Assembly: GCF_030159855.1 (NCBI RefSeq)
Contig: NZ_BSNG01000002.1
Location: 45,935 to 109,934 of the forward strand
Direction: 5' to 3'
Source: Devosia yakushimensis
GTDB taxonomy: Bacteria; Pseudomonadota; Alphaproteobacteria; Rhizobiales; Devosiaceae
Length of the DNA stretch: 64,000 nt
The notes beneath the pieces were generated by a model. That model saw only the letters and a program-made list of their open reading frames with translations, was not told where the DNA came from and did not search any database. Position numbers and translations under genes: made by a program. Of the stretch, positions 9,156 through 17,345 are shown piece after piece (position 1 is the first letter of the stretch; each line of letters starts with the position of its first letter).

Positions 9156-10595
9156 ATGGCAGAGAAAAAGGCCGGCCGCGTATCGCAGATCATCGGCGCC
9201 GTCGTGGACGTCACGTTCGACGGTCATTTGCCCGCGATTCTGAACGCACTCGAAACCACCAATAATGGCCAGCGCCTCGTGCTGGAAGTGGCCCAGCACC
9301 TGGGCGAAAATGCCGTGCGTGCCATTGCCATGGACACCACCGAAGGCCTGGTGCGCGGTGCTGAAGTCACCGATACCGGCGCTGCCATCTCGGTGCCGGT
9401 GGGTGAAGCCACCCTGGGCCGCATCATGAACGTCATCGGCGAGCCGATCGACGAAGCCGGCCCGATCGGGGAAACCGAAAAGCGCGAAATCCACCAGGAC
9501 GCTCCCTCCTTTGCCGAGCAGTCCCCGGAAAGCCAGGTGCTGGTCACCGGCATCAAGGTCGTCGATCTGATCGGGCCCTATGCTCGTGGCGGCAAGATCG
9601 GCCTGATGGGCGGCGCCGGCGTGGGCAAGACCGTGCTGATCCAGGAATTGATCAACAACGTCGCCAAGGCGCATGGTGGTTATTCGGTGTTTGCGGGCGT
9701 GGGTGAACGCACCCGCGAAGGCAATGACCTTTACCACGAAATGATCGAATCGGGCGTGAACAAGGACCCGGCCGAGCATGGTGGTTCGGCCGCGGGCTCC
9801 AAGTGTGCCCTGGTGTTCGGCCAGATGAACGAGCCCCCGGGGGCGCGTGCCCGCGTGGCGCTGACCGGCCTGACCGTCGCCGAGAACTTCCGCGACCAGG
9901 GCCAGGACGTGCTGTTCTTCGTGGACAACATTTTCCGCTTCACCCAGGCCGGCGCCGAAATGTCGGCTCTGCTGGGCCGCATTCCTTCGGCCGTGGGCTA
10001 TCAGCCGACGCTGGCGACCGATATGGGCGCGATGCAGGAACGCATCACCACGACCAACAAGGGCTCGATTACCTCGGTGCAGGCCGTGTACGTGCCCGCC
10101 GACGATTTGACCGACCCGGCGCCGGCGACCTCGTTCGCCCACTTCGACGCCGTGACCGTGCTGAACCGCGCTATCTCGGAAAAGGGCATCTACCCGGCCG
10201 TGGATCCGCTGGCCTCCAACTCGCGTATCCTTGATCCGCTGGTGGTTGGCGACGAGCATTATCAGGTGGCCCGCCGCGTGCAGGAGATCCTGCAGAAGTA
10301 CAAGGCGCTGCAGGACATCATCGCCATCCTGGGCATGGACGAGCTTTCCGAAGAGGACAAGCTCACCGTGGCCCGCGCCCGCAAGATCGAACGCTTCATG
10401 AGCCAGCCTTTCGACGTGGCTGAAGTGTTCACCGGTTCGCCCGGCGTGTTCGTACAGCTCGAAGACACCATTAAGGGCTTCAAGGGCCTGGTGAATGGCG
10501 AGTACGACCACCTGCCCGAAGCTGCCTTCTATATGGTCGGCACCATCGAAGATGCCGTCAAGAAGGCGCAGAAGCTGGCTGCCCAGGCCGCCTGA
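9156..10595 (+). CDS. atpD: F1F0 ATP synthase subunit beta
   Basis: The 479-residue catalytic subunit carries Walker A GGAGVGKTV, the catalytic glutamate in GVGERTREGND, Walker B (VLFFVDNIFRF) and the DELSEEDK motif near the C-terminal domain. The short N-terminal extension MAEKKAGRVSQIIGAVVDV is usual for alphaproteobacteria. It is 24 bp downstream of atpG, with an 81-bp space to atpC holding a two-tier hairpin. Confidence 0.98.
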   Translation: MAEKKAGRVSQIIGAVVDVTFDGHLPAILNALETTNNGQRLVLEVAQHLGENAVRAIAMDTTEGLVRGAEVTDTGAAISVPVGEATLGRIMNVIGEPIDEAGPIGETEKREIHQDAPSFAEQSPESQVLVTGIKVVDLIGPYARGGKIGLMGGAGVGKTVLIQELINNVAKAHGGYSVFAGVGERTREGNDLYHEMIESGVNKDPAEHGGSAAGSKCALVFGQMNEPPGARARVALTGLTVAENFRDQGQDVLFFVDNIFRFTQAGAEMSALLGRIPSAVGYQPTLATDMGAMQERITTTNKGSITSVQAVYVPADDLTDPAPATSFAHFDAVTVLNRAISEKGIYPAVDPLASNSRILDPLVVGDEHYQVARRVQEILQKYKALQDIIAILGMDELSEEDKLTVARARKIERFMSQPFDVAEVFTGSPGVFVQLEDTIKGFKGLVNGEYDHLPEAAFYMVGTIEDAVKKAQKLAAQAA

Positions 10596-10604
10596 TTTTG
10601 TCAT

Positions 10605-10644
10605 CTGGGCTCGTCGTCCGCGACGGGCCCGCTGCCAAGCCCAG
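10605..10644 (+). other. intercistronic hairpin between atpD and atpC
   Basis: CTGGGCT (10605-10611) pairs with AGCCCAG (10638-10644), and inside it CGTCG (10612-10616) pairs with CGACG (10621-10625). It lacks a uridine run. As with the atpA/atpG hairpin, a role in message stability or in lowering epsilon output is possible but unproven. Confidence 0.45.
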
Positions 10645-10676
10645 TAATGGGTTCGCTCCGCTAAGGGACCAAAAAA

Positions 10677-11102
10677 ATGGCTGAAGGCCTCAAGATCGAG
10701 ATCGTGTCGCCCGAGCGGCTGGTGCTGTCGGAAGTCGTGACCTCGGTTACCGTTCCGGGCACGGAGGGGTATTTTACCGTGATGTTCGATCACGCCCCGT
10801 TCATGACGACGCTGCGGCTGGGTTTCATCACCGTGACCGGGCTGGACGGCAAGGCGCATGTCTATTTCGTGCGCGGCGGCTTTGCCGATGTGTCGACTGA
10901 GGGTCTGACGATCCTCGCCGAAGAAGCCTCCCCGTTCCACGAATTCGACGAGGGCGATCTGCAGGCCGAAATCAAGGCGGCCGAGGAAGAACTCGCCCGC
11001 GCCCAGACGCCGGATGACAAGTCCTATGCCCAGGTTCTGGTCAGTGGCCTGTTGAACCTGGCGATCGAAGCCGGCCAGATCAACGGCACGCATATCCACT
11101 AG
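10677..11102 (+). CDS. atpC: F1F0 ATP synthase subunit epsilon
   Basis: The 141-residue product has the N-terminal ten-strand barrel (LKIEIVSPERLVLSEVVTSVTVPGTEGYFTV) and a C-terminal helical part. Epsilon couples gamma to the c-ring and can inhibit ATP hydrolysis. The C-terminal region is short and acidic, as is common in alphaproteobacteria, where inhibition is largely taken over by a zeta subunit elsewhere (family knowledge). It is the last gene of the operon, with a terminator 23 bp downstream. Confidence 0.96.
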   Translation: MAEGLKIEIVSPERLVLSEVVTSVTVPGTEGYFTVMFDHAPFMTTLRLGFITVTGLDGKAHVYFVRGGFADVSTEGLTILAEEASPFHEFDEGDLQAEIKAAEEELARAQTPDDKSYAQVLVSGLLNLAIEAGQINGTHIH

Positions 11103-11125
11103 GTTTTCGCCATTTCTGGCATCTG

Positions 11126-11161
11126 ACGGCCGCTTCCCGTGGGAGGCGGCCGTTTTGTTTT
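11126..11161 (+). terminator. rho-independent terminator of the atp operon
   Basis: ACGGCCGC (11126-11133) pairs with GCGGCCGT (11146-11153), extended inward by TTCC/GGAG-type pairs, and is followed by TTTTGTTTT. This is a textbook intrinsic terminator. Confidence 0.9.
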
Positions 11162-11299
11162 GGCCTGCGCCAGCGCTGCCCAAACTATAGGCAACGCCTT
11201 GATCTGCATTGAAATTTAGGCGCATTTAAACCGGCATTAACGAAATGCACCCACTCTCTGCCCTATCGTTCCAGGATGGGGCGGGATTTGGGGGCAATC

Positions 11300-13450
11300 A
11301 TGGGTAATGTTCTGGGCCATTTGCGGCTGACCTTTGCCATTGCTGCAATGGCAATCGGCTCCATCGCCATTGCCGTTCTGGCCGTGCTGGTTGGTCTGTT
11401 CATCAGCCTTTCCAATACTGCCAGCGAGGACGCGGCCAAACAGGTGGCCAGTGCGACCCGCATCAGCGCGGCCATATTGCAAGTCAACCTACCGAGCCTA
11501 GAAGTCGTGAGCGATGAGAGCGGCAATGTCGCCGGGCTCGTCATGCGGTCCATGCCGCGGTTCCGCACCAATGACGTTATCGATACGATTGCGCAGGTGA
11601 CCGGGCAGGACGTGGCGGTCTATGTCTACAATACCGAAGCGAGCCCGGATTTCGTGGTTGGGACAACGAGCCTGGCGCGCGCCGATGGCGAGCGCCTGGC
11701 CGATATGCCGATCTCCGCCGGAACGCCGCTCTTTACCTCCATGCTGGCCAACCAGGCGGTGCGGAGCGAGGGGACAATCGAGGGCCGGGCCTATTTCCTT
11801 TTGCATCAGCCTATCGCCACGGCCGATGGCACCATTATCGGCGCGCTGATGGTTGGGATCGACCGGGCGCCGATCGAGGCTGTGGTCGGGCGCTCGCTCA
11901 CCATGCTGCTGGCGGTTGGCGGTGGTGTGCTGCTGGTTATCGGCGCGTTGGCATTGCTGCTGTCGCGGCAATTGACCCGGCCGATTCCGCGGCTCTCGGC
12001 GGTGATGAACGCTATTGCCGATGGCGATCTGCATGTCGACGTGCCCTACCGGGACCGCCGCAACGAGATCGGGGCCATGGCCAAGGCCGTCGAAGTGTTC
12101 CGCAGCAATGGGCAGCGGGTCGCCGAGCTGGGCGCGGAAACCAATCGGCATCTGGCGGAGGCTGCCGATCACACCGGCCAACTCAATGCCATTTCGATGT
12201 CGCAGCTGGTGGTGGAATTCTCCCTTACGGGCGAGGTTCTCGCGGCCAATCAGAACTTTCTCGATCTCGTTGGCTATAGGCAGGAAGGCGTGCTGGGCCA
12301 GCCCAATGCCCTGTTCCTGTTCAATGTCGATCCGGGGGCTGCCAGCTATCGCCAGTTTTGGCTTGATCTGGCGGCAGGACAGTTCAAGGCGGGTGAATAT
12401 CGCCGCCGCACGTCCGAGGGGCGTGAGGTGTGGATCCAGAGCACGTTCAACCCGATTCTGGGCCTTGATGGCGTGCCCTACAAGATCGTCCAGTTCGCCA
12501 CCGATGTCACGGCGCGCAAGCGCGCGGTGGCGGCAATTGGCGAGGGGCTGGAACAATTGGCCGGGGGCGACCTGACGGCCAGCATCGATACCCCATTCGA
12601 GCCGCAATTCGAAGACCTGCGTCATGCGCTCAATGGCACGGTATCGCGTTTTGCCGATGTGGTGGGGCAGTTGCAGCAGACCTCGCGCGCGCTGCGGCTG
12701 GCGACCGGGGAAATCCTGTCGGGCGCCAACGATCTTTCCGAGCGCACCACGCGGCAGGCGGCGACTATCGAGCAGACGGCAGCGGCCATGGAAACATTGG
12801 CTGGCACCGTGGCGGGCAATGCGCAAATGGCCCGAGATGCGGCGGGCAAGGCGCGGGCCGTGGCCCTGAGCGCGGCCGAGAGCGGAACGGTGATGAGCAA
12901 CGCTAATGCCGCCATGGAGCGGATTACGCAATCCTCGGCCAAGATCTCCAACATTATCGGGATGATCGACGATATTGCCTTCCAGACCAATCTTTTGGCG
13001 CTCAATGCCTCGGTGGAGGCAGCGCGGGCCGGGGACGCGGGCAAGGGCTTTGCCGTGGTGGCGGTCGAAGTGCGGCGGCTGGCGCAATCGGCCGCCAGCG
13101 CTTCGGCGGAGGTCAAGGCTCTGGTCGAGCAATCAGCCGGCGAGGTCAAAGGCGGATCGGGGCTGGTCTCGGATGCCGCCACGCGCCTGGTGGCGATGCT
13201 GGAAGCGGTGCGGGCCAATAGCGATCTGGTGGAAGCCATTGCCCGGGCAAGCGGGGAACAGGCCGCCGCCATCGAGGAAGTTTCGACCGCTGTACGGACG
13301 CTCGATGAGATGACCCAGCACAATGCGGCGCTGGTCGAGGAGATCAATGCCGCGATCGAGCAGACCGAAGCGCAGGCGCAGGGTGTCGATGGGCTGGTGG
13401 ACGTGTTCGTGCTGGATAAGCCAGCGGAAGCGGGGCGGCGGGCGGCGTGA
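11300..13450 (+). CDS. methyl-accepting chemotaxis protein with cache, HAMP and PAS domains
   Basis: A transmembrane chemoreceptor of about 716 residues. Order of parts: first membrane helix (about 10-35), periplasmic cache-like sensor (about 40-190) with a TTSLARADGERLADMPISAG stretch, second helix, HAMP (LTRPIPRLSAVMNAIADGDL), a cytoplasmic PAS domain (about 290-400, LVVEFSLTGEVLAANQNFLD), a second HAMP-like linker, and the MCP signalling domain with the conserved tip IDDIAFQTNLLALNASVEAA. GGGGGCAATC precedes ATG 11300; an in-frame ATG at 11276 is the alternative. There is no C-terminal NWETF-like CheR tether. No other chemotaxis genes are nearby, so it is an orphan receptor gene. Confidence 0.92.
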   Translation: MGNVLGHLRLTFAIAAMAIGSIAIAVLAVLVGLFISLSNTASEDAAKQVASATRISAAILQVNLPSLEVVSDESGNVAGLVMRSMPRFRTNDVIDTIAQVTGQDVAVYVYNTEASPDFVVGTTSLARADGERLADMPISAGTPLFTSMLANQAVRSEGTIEGRAYFLLHQPIATADGTIIGALMVGIDRAPIEAVVGRSLTMLLAVGGGVLLVIGALALLLSRQLTRPIPRLSAVMNAIADGDLHVDVPYRDRRNEIGAMAKAVEVFRSNGQRVAELGAETNRHLAEAADHTGQLNAISMSQLVVEFSLTGEVLAANQNFLDLVGYRQEGVLGQPNALFLFNVDPGAASYRQFWLDLAAGQFKAGEYRRRTSEGREVWIQSTFNPILGLDGVPYKIVQFATDVTARKRAVAAIGEGLEQLAGGDLTASIDTPFEPQFEDLRHALNGTVSRFADVVGQLQQTSRALRLATGEILSGANDLSERTTRQAATIEQTAAAMETLAGTVAGNAQMARDAAGKARAVALSAAESGTVMSNANAAMERITQSSAKISNIIGMIDDIAFQTNLLALNASVEAARAGDAGKGFAVVAVEVRRLAQSAASASAEVKALVEQSAGEVKGGSGLVSDAATRLVAMLEAVRANSDLVEAIARASGEQAAAIEEVSTAVRTLDEMTQHNAALVEEINAAIEQTEAQAQGVDGLVDVFVLDKPAEAGRRAA

Positions 13451-13462
13451 GGCGATGCTGGC

Positions 13463-14149
13463 TTAGCCCAGAGCCGCGCTGACCAGGGCCTTGGCGTGCA
13501 GGTCGGTGGTGTCGAAGACCGGCAGCGGGCTGACGGAATCATCGATCAGCATGCCGATCTCGGTGCAGCCCAGGATGACGGCTTCGGCGCCACGGGCCGC
13601 GAGGCGCTCGATGGCGGTGATGTAGATGCGGCGGGATTCTTCGCGCACGATGCCCCGGCACAATTCCTCGTAGATAATGCCGTTGAGATTGGTGCGCTCG
13701 ACCTCGGGGATGAGCGAGGTGATGCCGCGCTCGGTCAGGCGGTCGCGGTAGAAGCCCATTTCCATGGTGAAGCGGGTGCCCAAGAGGCCGACACTGGAAA
13801 AGCCATCGGCCAATAGGGCATCGCTGGTCGGATCGGCGATATGGATGAAGGGGACCGACAAGTCCCTGGTGATGGCTTCGGCGACCACATGCATGGTGTT
13901 GGTCGCAAGCCCGATCAGCCCGGCGCCGGCGCGTTCGAGGCCCTTGGCGATGTCAGCCAATTGCCGGCCGGCCTCATCCCAGTTTCCGGCCGTCTGCATT
14001 TCGGCAATATCGGCGAAATCCACCGAATGCACGATCAGCGGCGCCGAATGCAGGCCGCCCAGGCGAGCGGCGGTTTCCTGGTTGAGCACGCGGTAATAGT
14101 GGGCGGTGGATTCCCAGCTCATGCCGCCGATAAGGCCGATAGTTTTCAT
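13463..14149 (-). CDS. aspartate/glutamate racemase family protein
   Basis: The 228-residue product resembles E. coli YgeA throughout (MKTIGLIGGMSWESTAHYYR start; LLGTRFTMEMGFYRDRL; VILGCTEIGML). The family interconverts amino acid enantiomers with two acid/base residues. The C-terminal one, Cys in GCTEIG, is present. At the N-terminal position this protein has LATNTMH, with Thr at residue 83 instead of Cys. I recall that the E. coli enzyme also uses Thr83 and acts in one direction, from L to D. The gene is convergent with the chemoreceptor and lies 9 bp downstream of rppH on the same strand, so it may be co-transcribed with it. Confidence 0.85.
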   Translation of the reverse strand: MKTIGLIGGMSWESTAHYYRVLNQETAARLGGLHSAPLIVHSVDFADIAEMQTAGNWDEAGRQLADIAKGLERAGAGLIGLATNTMHVVAEAITRDLSVPFIHIADPTSDALLADGFSSVGLLGTRFTMEMGFYRDRLTERGITSLIPEVERTNLNGIIYEELCRGIVREESRRIYITAIERLAARGAEAVILGCTEIGMLIDDSVSPLPVFDTTDLHAKALVSAALG

Positions 14150-14158
14150 GCCGCCAGC

Positions 14159-14695
14159 CTATGTGTGGGTAAAGCGCTGCGGAATATCGGCAAAGGCGGC
14201 CACGACCTTGTCATAGGCGTCCTTCTTGAAGGGGACGATCAGGCCGGGGGTGCGCGTGAGCTTTTCCCAGCGCCAGGCGTCGAATTCGGCGTGGAACTTA
14301 CCGCCGCCGGGATTGTCGACGTCGATTTCGCTGTCCTGGCCGGTAAAGGCGAAGGCGAACCAGCGCTGACGCTGGCCGCGATATTTGCCCTTGAGCGCAA
14401 TGCCAAGCGCTTCATCGGGCAGGTCGTAGTAAATCCATTCGGGCGCTTCGGCGAGCAGGCTTACCGCCGTGATATTGGTTTCTTCGTGCAATTCGCGCAG
14501 AGCGGCGCGCAGCGGGTCCTCGCCCTTGTCGATGCCACCCTGCGGCATTTGCCAGGGCGCATTGTGCTCAGAGGTATCCTCGGGATCGTCCTCCGGCTTG
14601 CGGCGACCGATGAAGACATTGCCCTCACGGTTGAAGACGGCGATGCCGACACAATCGCGATAGGGCATGGATTGGCGGTCTGGGGCCTTGGTCAT
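14159..14695 (-). CDS. rppH: RNA pyrophosphohydrolase (Nudix)
   Basis: RppH removes pyrophosphate from 5' triphosphate ends of mRNA and so starts decay. The Nudix box is complete: GGIDKGEDPLRAALRELHEE. Upstream is the family motif PWQMPQGG, and PFKKDAYDKV closes the fold. Length (178 residues from ATG 14695) is normal. A GTG one codon earlier is also open. The start lies six bases after the stop of the deacetylase gene, so the two are very likely one transcript. Confidence 0.95.
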   Translation of the reverse strand: MTKAPDRQSMPYRDCVGIAVFNREGNVFIGRRKPEDDPEDTSEHNAPWQMPQGGIDKGEDPLRAALRELHEETNITAVSLLAEAPEWIYYDLPDEALGIALKGKYRGQRQRWFAFAFTGQDSEIDVDNPGGGKFHAEFDAWRWEKLTRTPGLIVPFKKDAYDKVVAAFADIPQRFTHT

Positions 14696-14700
14696 CACAT

Positions 14701-15822
14701 CTACTCTGCTTGTTTCATCAGGGCGCTGGCGGGAACCAGAACGAGCCCTTTGCTTTCAAGAGCGGCCGCCCATTCGGCGACGGCCGCTACCGATATGGGT
14801 AGGGCGCTGACAATACCGATTGCCTGACCGTTCTCCACCGCCTTGGCCTCAAGGCTGGTAAGCGCTGCGAGAATGGATTGCTGGGAGGGATTGGCATCGA
14901 TCATGGCGTCGACGCGGGAAAACGGCACCTTGTTTCCGGCCGCCAGCTGCGGCGCCACGGAGCGGTTGGAGGAGCCATCGTCGACATAGCCCAGGCCCCG
15001 CGCGCCCAATTCTTCCATGATGGGAGAAAAATCGGCGGCCGAAGCGGTAAAGCGTGCGCCCATATTGTTGATGATGCCGGCATAGCCGCCGAAGCGGGCC
15101 ATCAGCCAGAACAGCTTATCGAGGTTGGAACGGGGCGTTTCCCCGGTCAGCAGGGTCTGTGGGCCGGGATCGTTTTGCGGATAGTCGAAGGGTTCGAGTG
15201 GGATTTCCAGCAGGACCTCGTGGCCGCTGCTGCGGGCGGCCGCCACGGTATTGGCGAGCGTCTTGCCATAGGGGGCAAAGGCCAGGGTGATATCGGGGGG
15301 CAGGCGCTCGATGGCGTCGAGCGAGCCTTGCTCGTTGATGCCCAGCCCGCTGACAATGATGGCGAGTTTGGGCAGGCCGGCAGGGGCGGTGCTGGGGCGG
15401 GAATAGGTGGCGAAGGGGGTGCGGCCATCGGCGGCAATGCGCGGAATGGCGCCTTCGGCGGTTTCCTCGCTGAGATCGGCCAGGGCGCCGAAAGCATCGG
15501 GCTGGCTTGCAGCGGGGACGGTATCGGCGCCGATCGTCGTGATCGAGCCGCCGGCCGGATATTGCTGGGGATCGGCCGTGATGGTGGCGGGGCCGCTTGC
15601 CACGACATTGGCCAGTTCGTTGGCATTGCGTGTCGAGGTGATCGCCACTTCCTGGCTCGGCCGGCCGCCATTGGGGTCGTTGGCCAGAACCAGGCGCAAG
15701 ACCAGGCCAAGCCCGAGCAGCGCGATGATGGCAAAGAGGATGCGCGCCAATGGAAAGCCGCGGCCGGCTTCCCCGGGTTTGCGTTTGCGGCCGGTCAGCG
15801 GCGTGCTGAGATCATTGGCCAT
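14701..15822 (-). CDS. divergent polysaccharide deacetylase family protein
   Basis: The 373-residue product has a short cytoplasmic basic start, one membrane helix (about 25-43, ILFAIIALLGLGLVLRLVL), a low-complexity linker, and a C-terminal domain of the divergent polysaccharide deacetylase family (LAIIVSGLGINEQGS; LEIPLEPFDYP; NNMGARFTASAADFSPIMEEL; YVDDGSSNRSV). It is an envelope protein anchored in the inner membrane with its domain in the periplasm. Biochemical activity of this family is uncertain. It is part of a minus-strand run envC-ctpA-this gene-rppH, a grouping that fits peptidoglycan or envelope remodelling. Confidence 0.88.
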   Translation of the reverse strand: MANDLSTPLTGRKRKPGEAGRGFPLARILFAIIALLGLGLVLRLVLANDPNGGRPSQEVAITSTRNANELANVVASGPATITADPQQYPAGGSITTIGADTVPAASQPDAFGALADLSEETAEGAIPRIAADGRTPFATYSRPSTAPAGLPKLAIIVSGLGINEQGSLDAIERLPPDITLAFAPYGKTLANTVAAARSSGHEVLLEIPLEPFDYPQNDPGPQTLLTGETPRSNLDKLFWLMARFGGYAGIINNMGARFTASAADFSPIMEELGARGLGYVDDGSSNRSVAPQLAAGNKVPFSRVDAMIDANPSQQSILAALTSLEAKAVENGQAIGIVSALPISVAAVAEWAAALESKGLVLVPASALMKQAE

Positions 15823-15907
15823 CGAAAGGGGTCCGTATGAATAAGCAAGGGGCGGGACGACGAATCAGCCACCCCGCCCCGTCAATGTCATAGCATAGAA
15901 GCCCCGG

Positions 15908-17338
15908 TCATTCGGCTTTGGGCGGATAGGCCGGATCGGTCTCCTCGCCATTGATCAGGCCGATGGCATATTGCAGTTGATTGTCTTCGGCCTTGTCGGC
16001 CGGGACATAGACCGAGGAGCCGACCGTGGTCTCTTCCTGACCTTCGACCGTGATGTGGCCGGCAAGCCCGGCCTCACCGATGATTTCGTCGCGGCCCTGC
16101 AATTCGGCGGGGACGGTCTGCTTGATCTCGATATCGGGCACGATGCCCAGCGCCTGGATGGAGCGGTTATTGGGCGTGTAATAGCGCGCCGTGGTGAGGC
16201 GCATGGCGCCATCGGGGCCAAGCGAGATGATCGACTGCACCGAGCCCTTGCCGAAGGAGCGGGTGCCCACGATGGTGGCGCGCTTATGGTCCTGCAGGGC
16301 ACCGGCGACGATTTCCGAAGCCGAGGCCGAGCCGCCATTGATCAGCACGACCAGGGGCACATCGGACAGCTGGGCGTCGAGCGCATCGGGCTGGGCGTCA
16401 TAGCGGGCGCTTTCCTCCGGCACGCGACCACGGGTCAGAACGACCGCGCCCTGCTTGAGGAAGGCATCGGCGACATAGACCGACTGGTCGACCAGGCCGC
16501 CGGGATTGTTGCGCAGGTCGAGGATAATGCCCTTGGGGGGCACGTCCTTGCGCTCGGCATAAATGTCCTTGATCGCCTGCTGGATGCCGACAAAGGCCTG
16601 TTCGGAGAAGCGCGACAGACGCAGCACGGCGACATCGCCTTCCATGGACCAGCGCACGGCGCGCATGGCAATGGTGGCGCGGGTCAGCTCGAAATCGAGC
16701 GGATCGGGCACGCCCTCGCGGGCCACCGTGATCTTGACCGAGGTGCCCAGCGGGCCGCGCATCTTGGCGACGGCGTCATCAAGGGTCAGGCCCTGAACCT
16801 GTACGCCATCGATGGCCACGATCAGATCGTTGGCCATGATACCGGCCTTGGCCGCGGGCGTATCGTCAATCGGGGAGACGACCTTGACGATGCCTTCTTC
16901 CATGGTGACTTCGATGCCCAGGCCCCCGAACTCGCCCGAAGTGTCTTCGCGCATTTCATCGTAATCGGCGGGCGGCAGGTAGCCGGAATGAGGATCGAGC
17001 GAGGTCAGCATGCCCTGGATGGCGGCGCGGATCAGCTCCTGCTCATCGGGGGCGTCGACATATTCGGCGCGGATGCGGTCGAAGATTTCCCCGAACAGGT
17101 TGAGATCGGCATAGACTTCGAGCGGATCGCGGGGGGCCTCGGCCTTTTCTTCCGGCGTGGGCTCGGGCTGTTCGCCACCCGGGGCCGGTTCGGCCGGTGC
17201 CTGATCGGGAGCCTGGTCGGGTGTAGGAACCGGGGTTTCCTCGGCCGGAGCCGGGGCGGTTTCCTGCGCGACAAGGGTCGATGCAGGCAGCAGCAGCGCC
17301 AATGTCAAAGCAGCGGCGCGGATGGTCGTAAAGCGCAT
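15908..17338 (-). CDS. ctpA: carboxy-terminal processing protease (S41)
   Basis: A periplasmic protease that degrades substrates from the C-terminus; in related bacteria it processes murein enzymes. Start is set at MRFTTIRAAALTLALLLPAS, a signal peptide; the frame upstream is unrelated. A Pro/Ala/Glu-rich linker (about 25-65) is followed by the PDZ domain (GLGIEVTMEEGIVKVVSPID) and the S41 core. The catalytic Ser lies in NGGSASASEI and the Lys in SFGKGSVQ. Length is 476 residues. It begins seven bases after the envC stop, indicating one operon. Confidence 0.95.
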   Translation of the reverse strand: MRFTTIRAAALTLALLLPASTLVAQETAPAPAEETPVPTPDQAPDQAPAEPAPGGEQPEPTPEEKAEAPRDPLEVYADLNLFGEIFDRIRAEYVDAPDEQELIRAAIQGMLTSLDPHSGYLPPADYDEMREDTSGEFGGLGIEVTMEEGIVKVVSPIDDTPAAKAGIMANDLIVAIDGVQVQGLTLDDAVAKMRGPLGTSVKITVAREGVPDPLDFELTRATIAMRAVRWSMEGDVAVLRLSRFSEQAFVGIQQAIKDIYAERKDVPPKGIILDLRNNPGGLVDQSVYVADAFLKQGAVVLTRGRVPEESARYDAQPDALDAQLSDVPLVVLINGGSASASEIVAGALQDHKRATIVGTRSFGKGSVQSIISLGPDGAMRLTTARYYTPNNRSIQALGIVPDIEIKQTVPAELQGRDEIIGEAGLAGHITVEGQEETTVGSSVYVPADKAEDNQLQYAIGLINGEETDPAYPPKAE

Positions 17339-17345
17339 GAGGGTT

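Noticed and set aside
8253..11225. 990-codon open frame antisense to atpG, atpD and atpC
   Set aside because: Same reason: complementary-strand shadow of highly expressed genes. No motif or start signal supports it.
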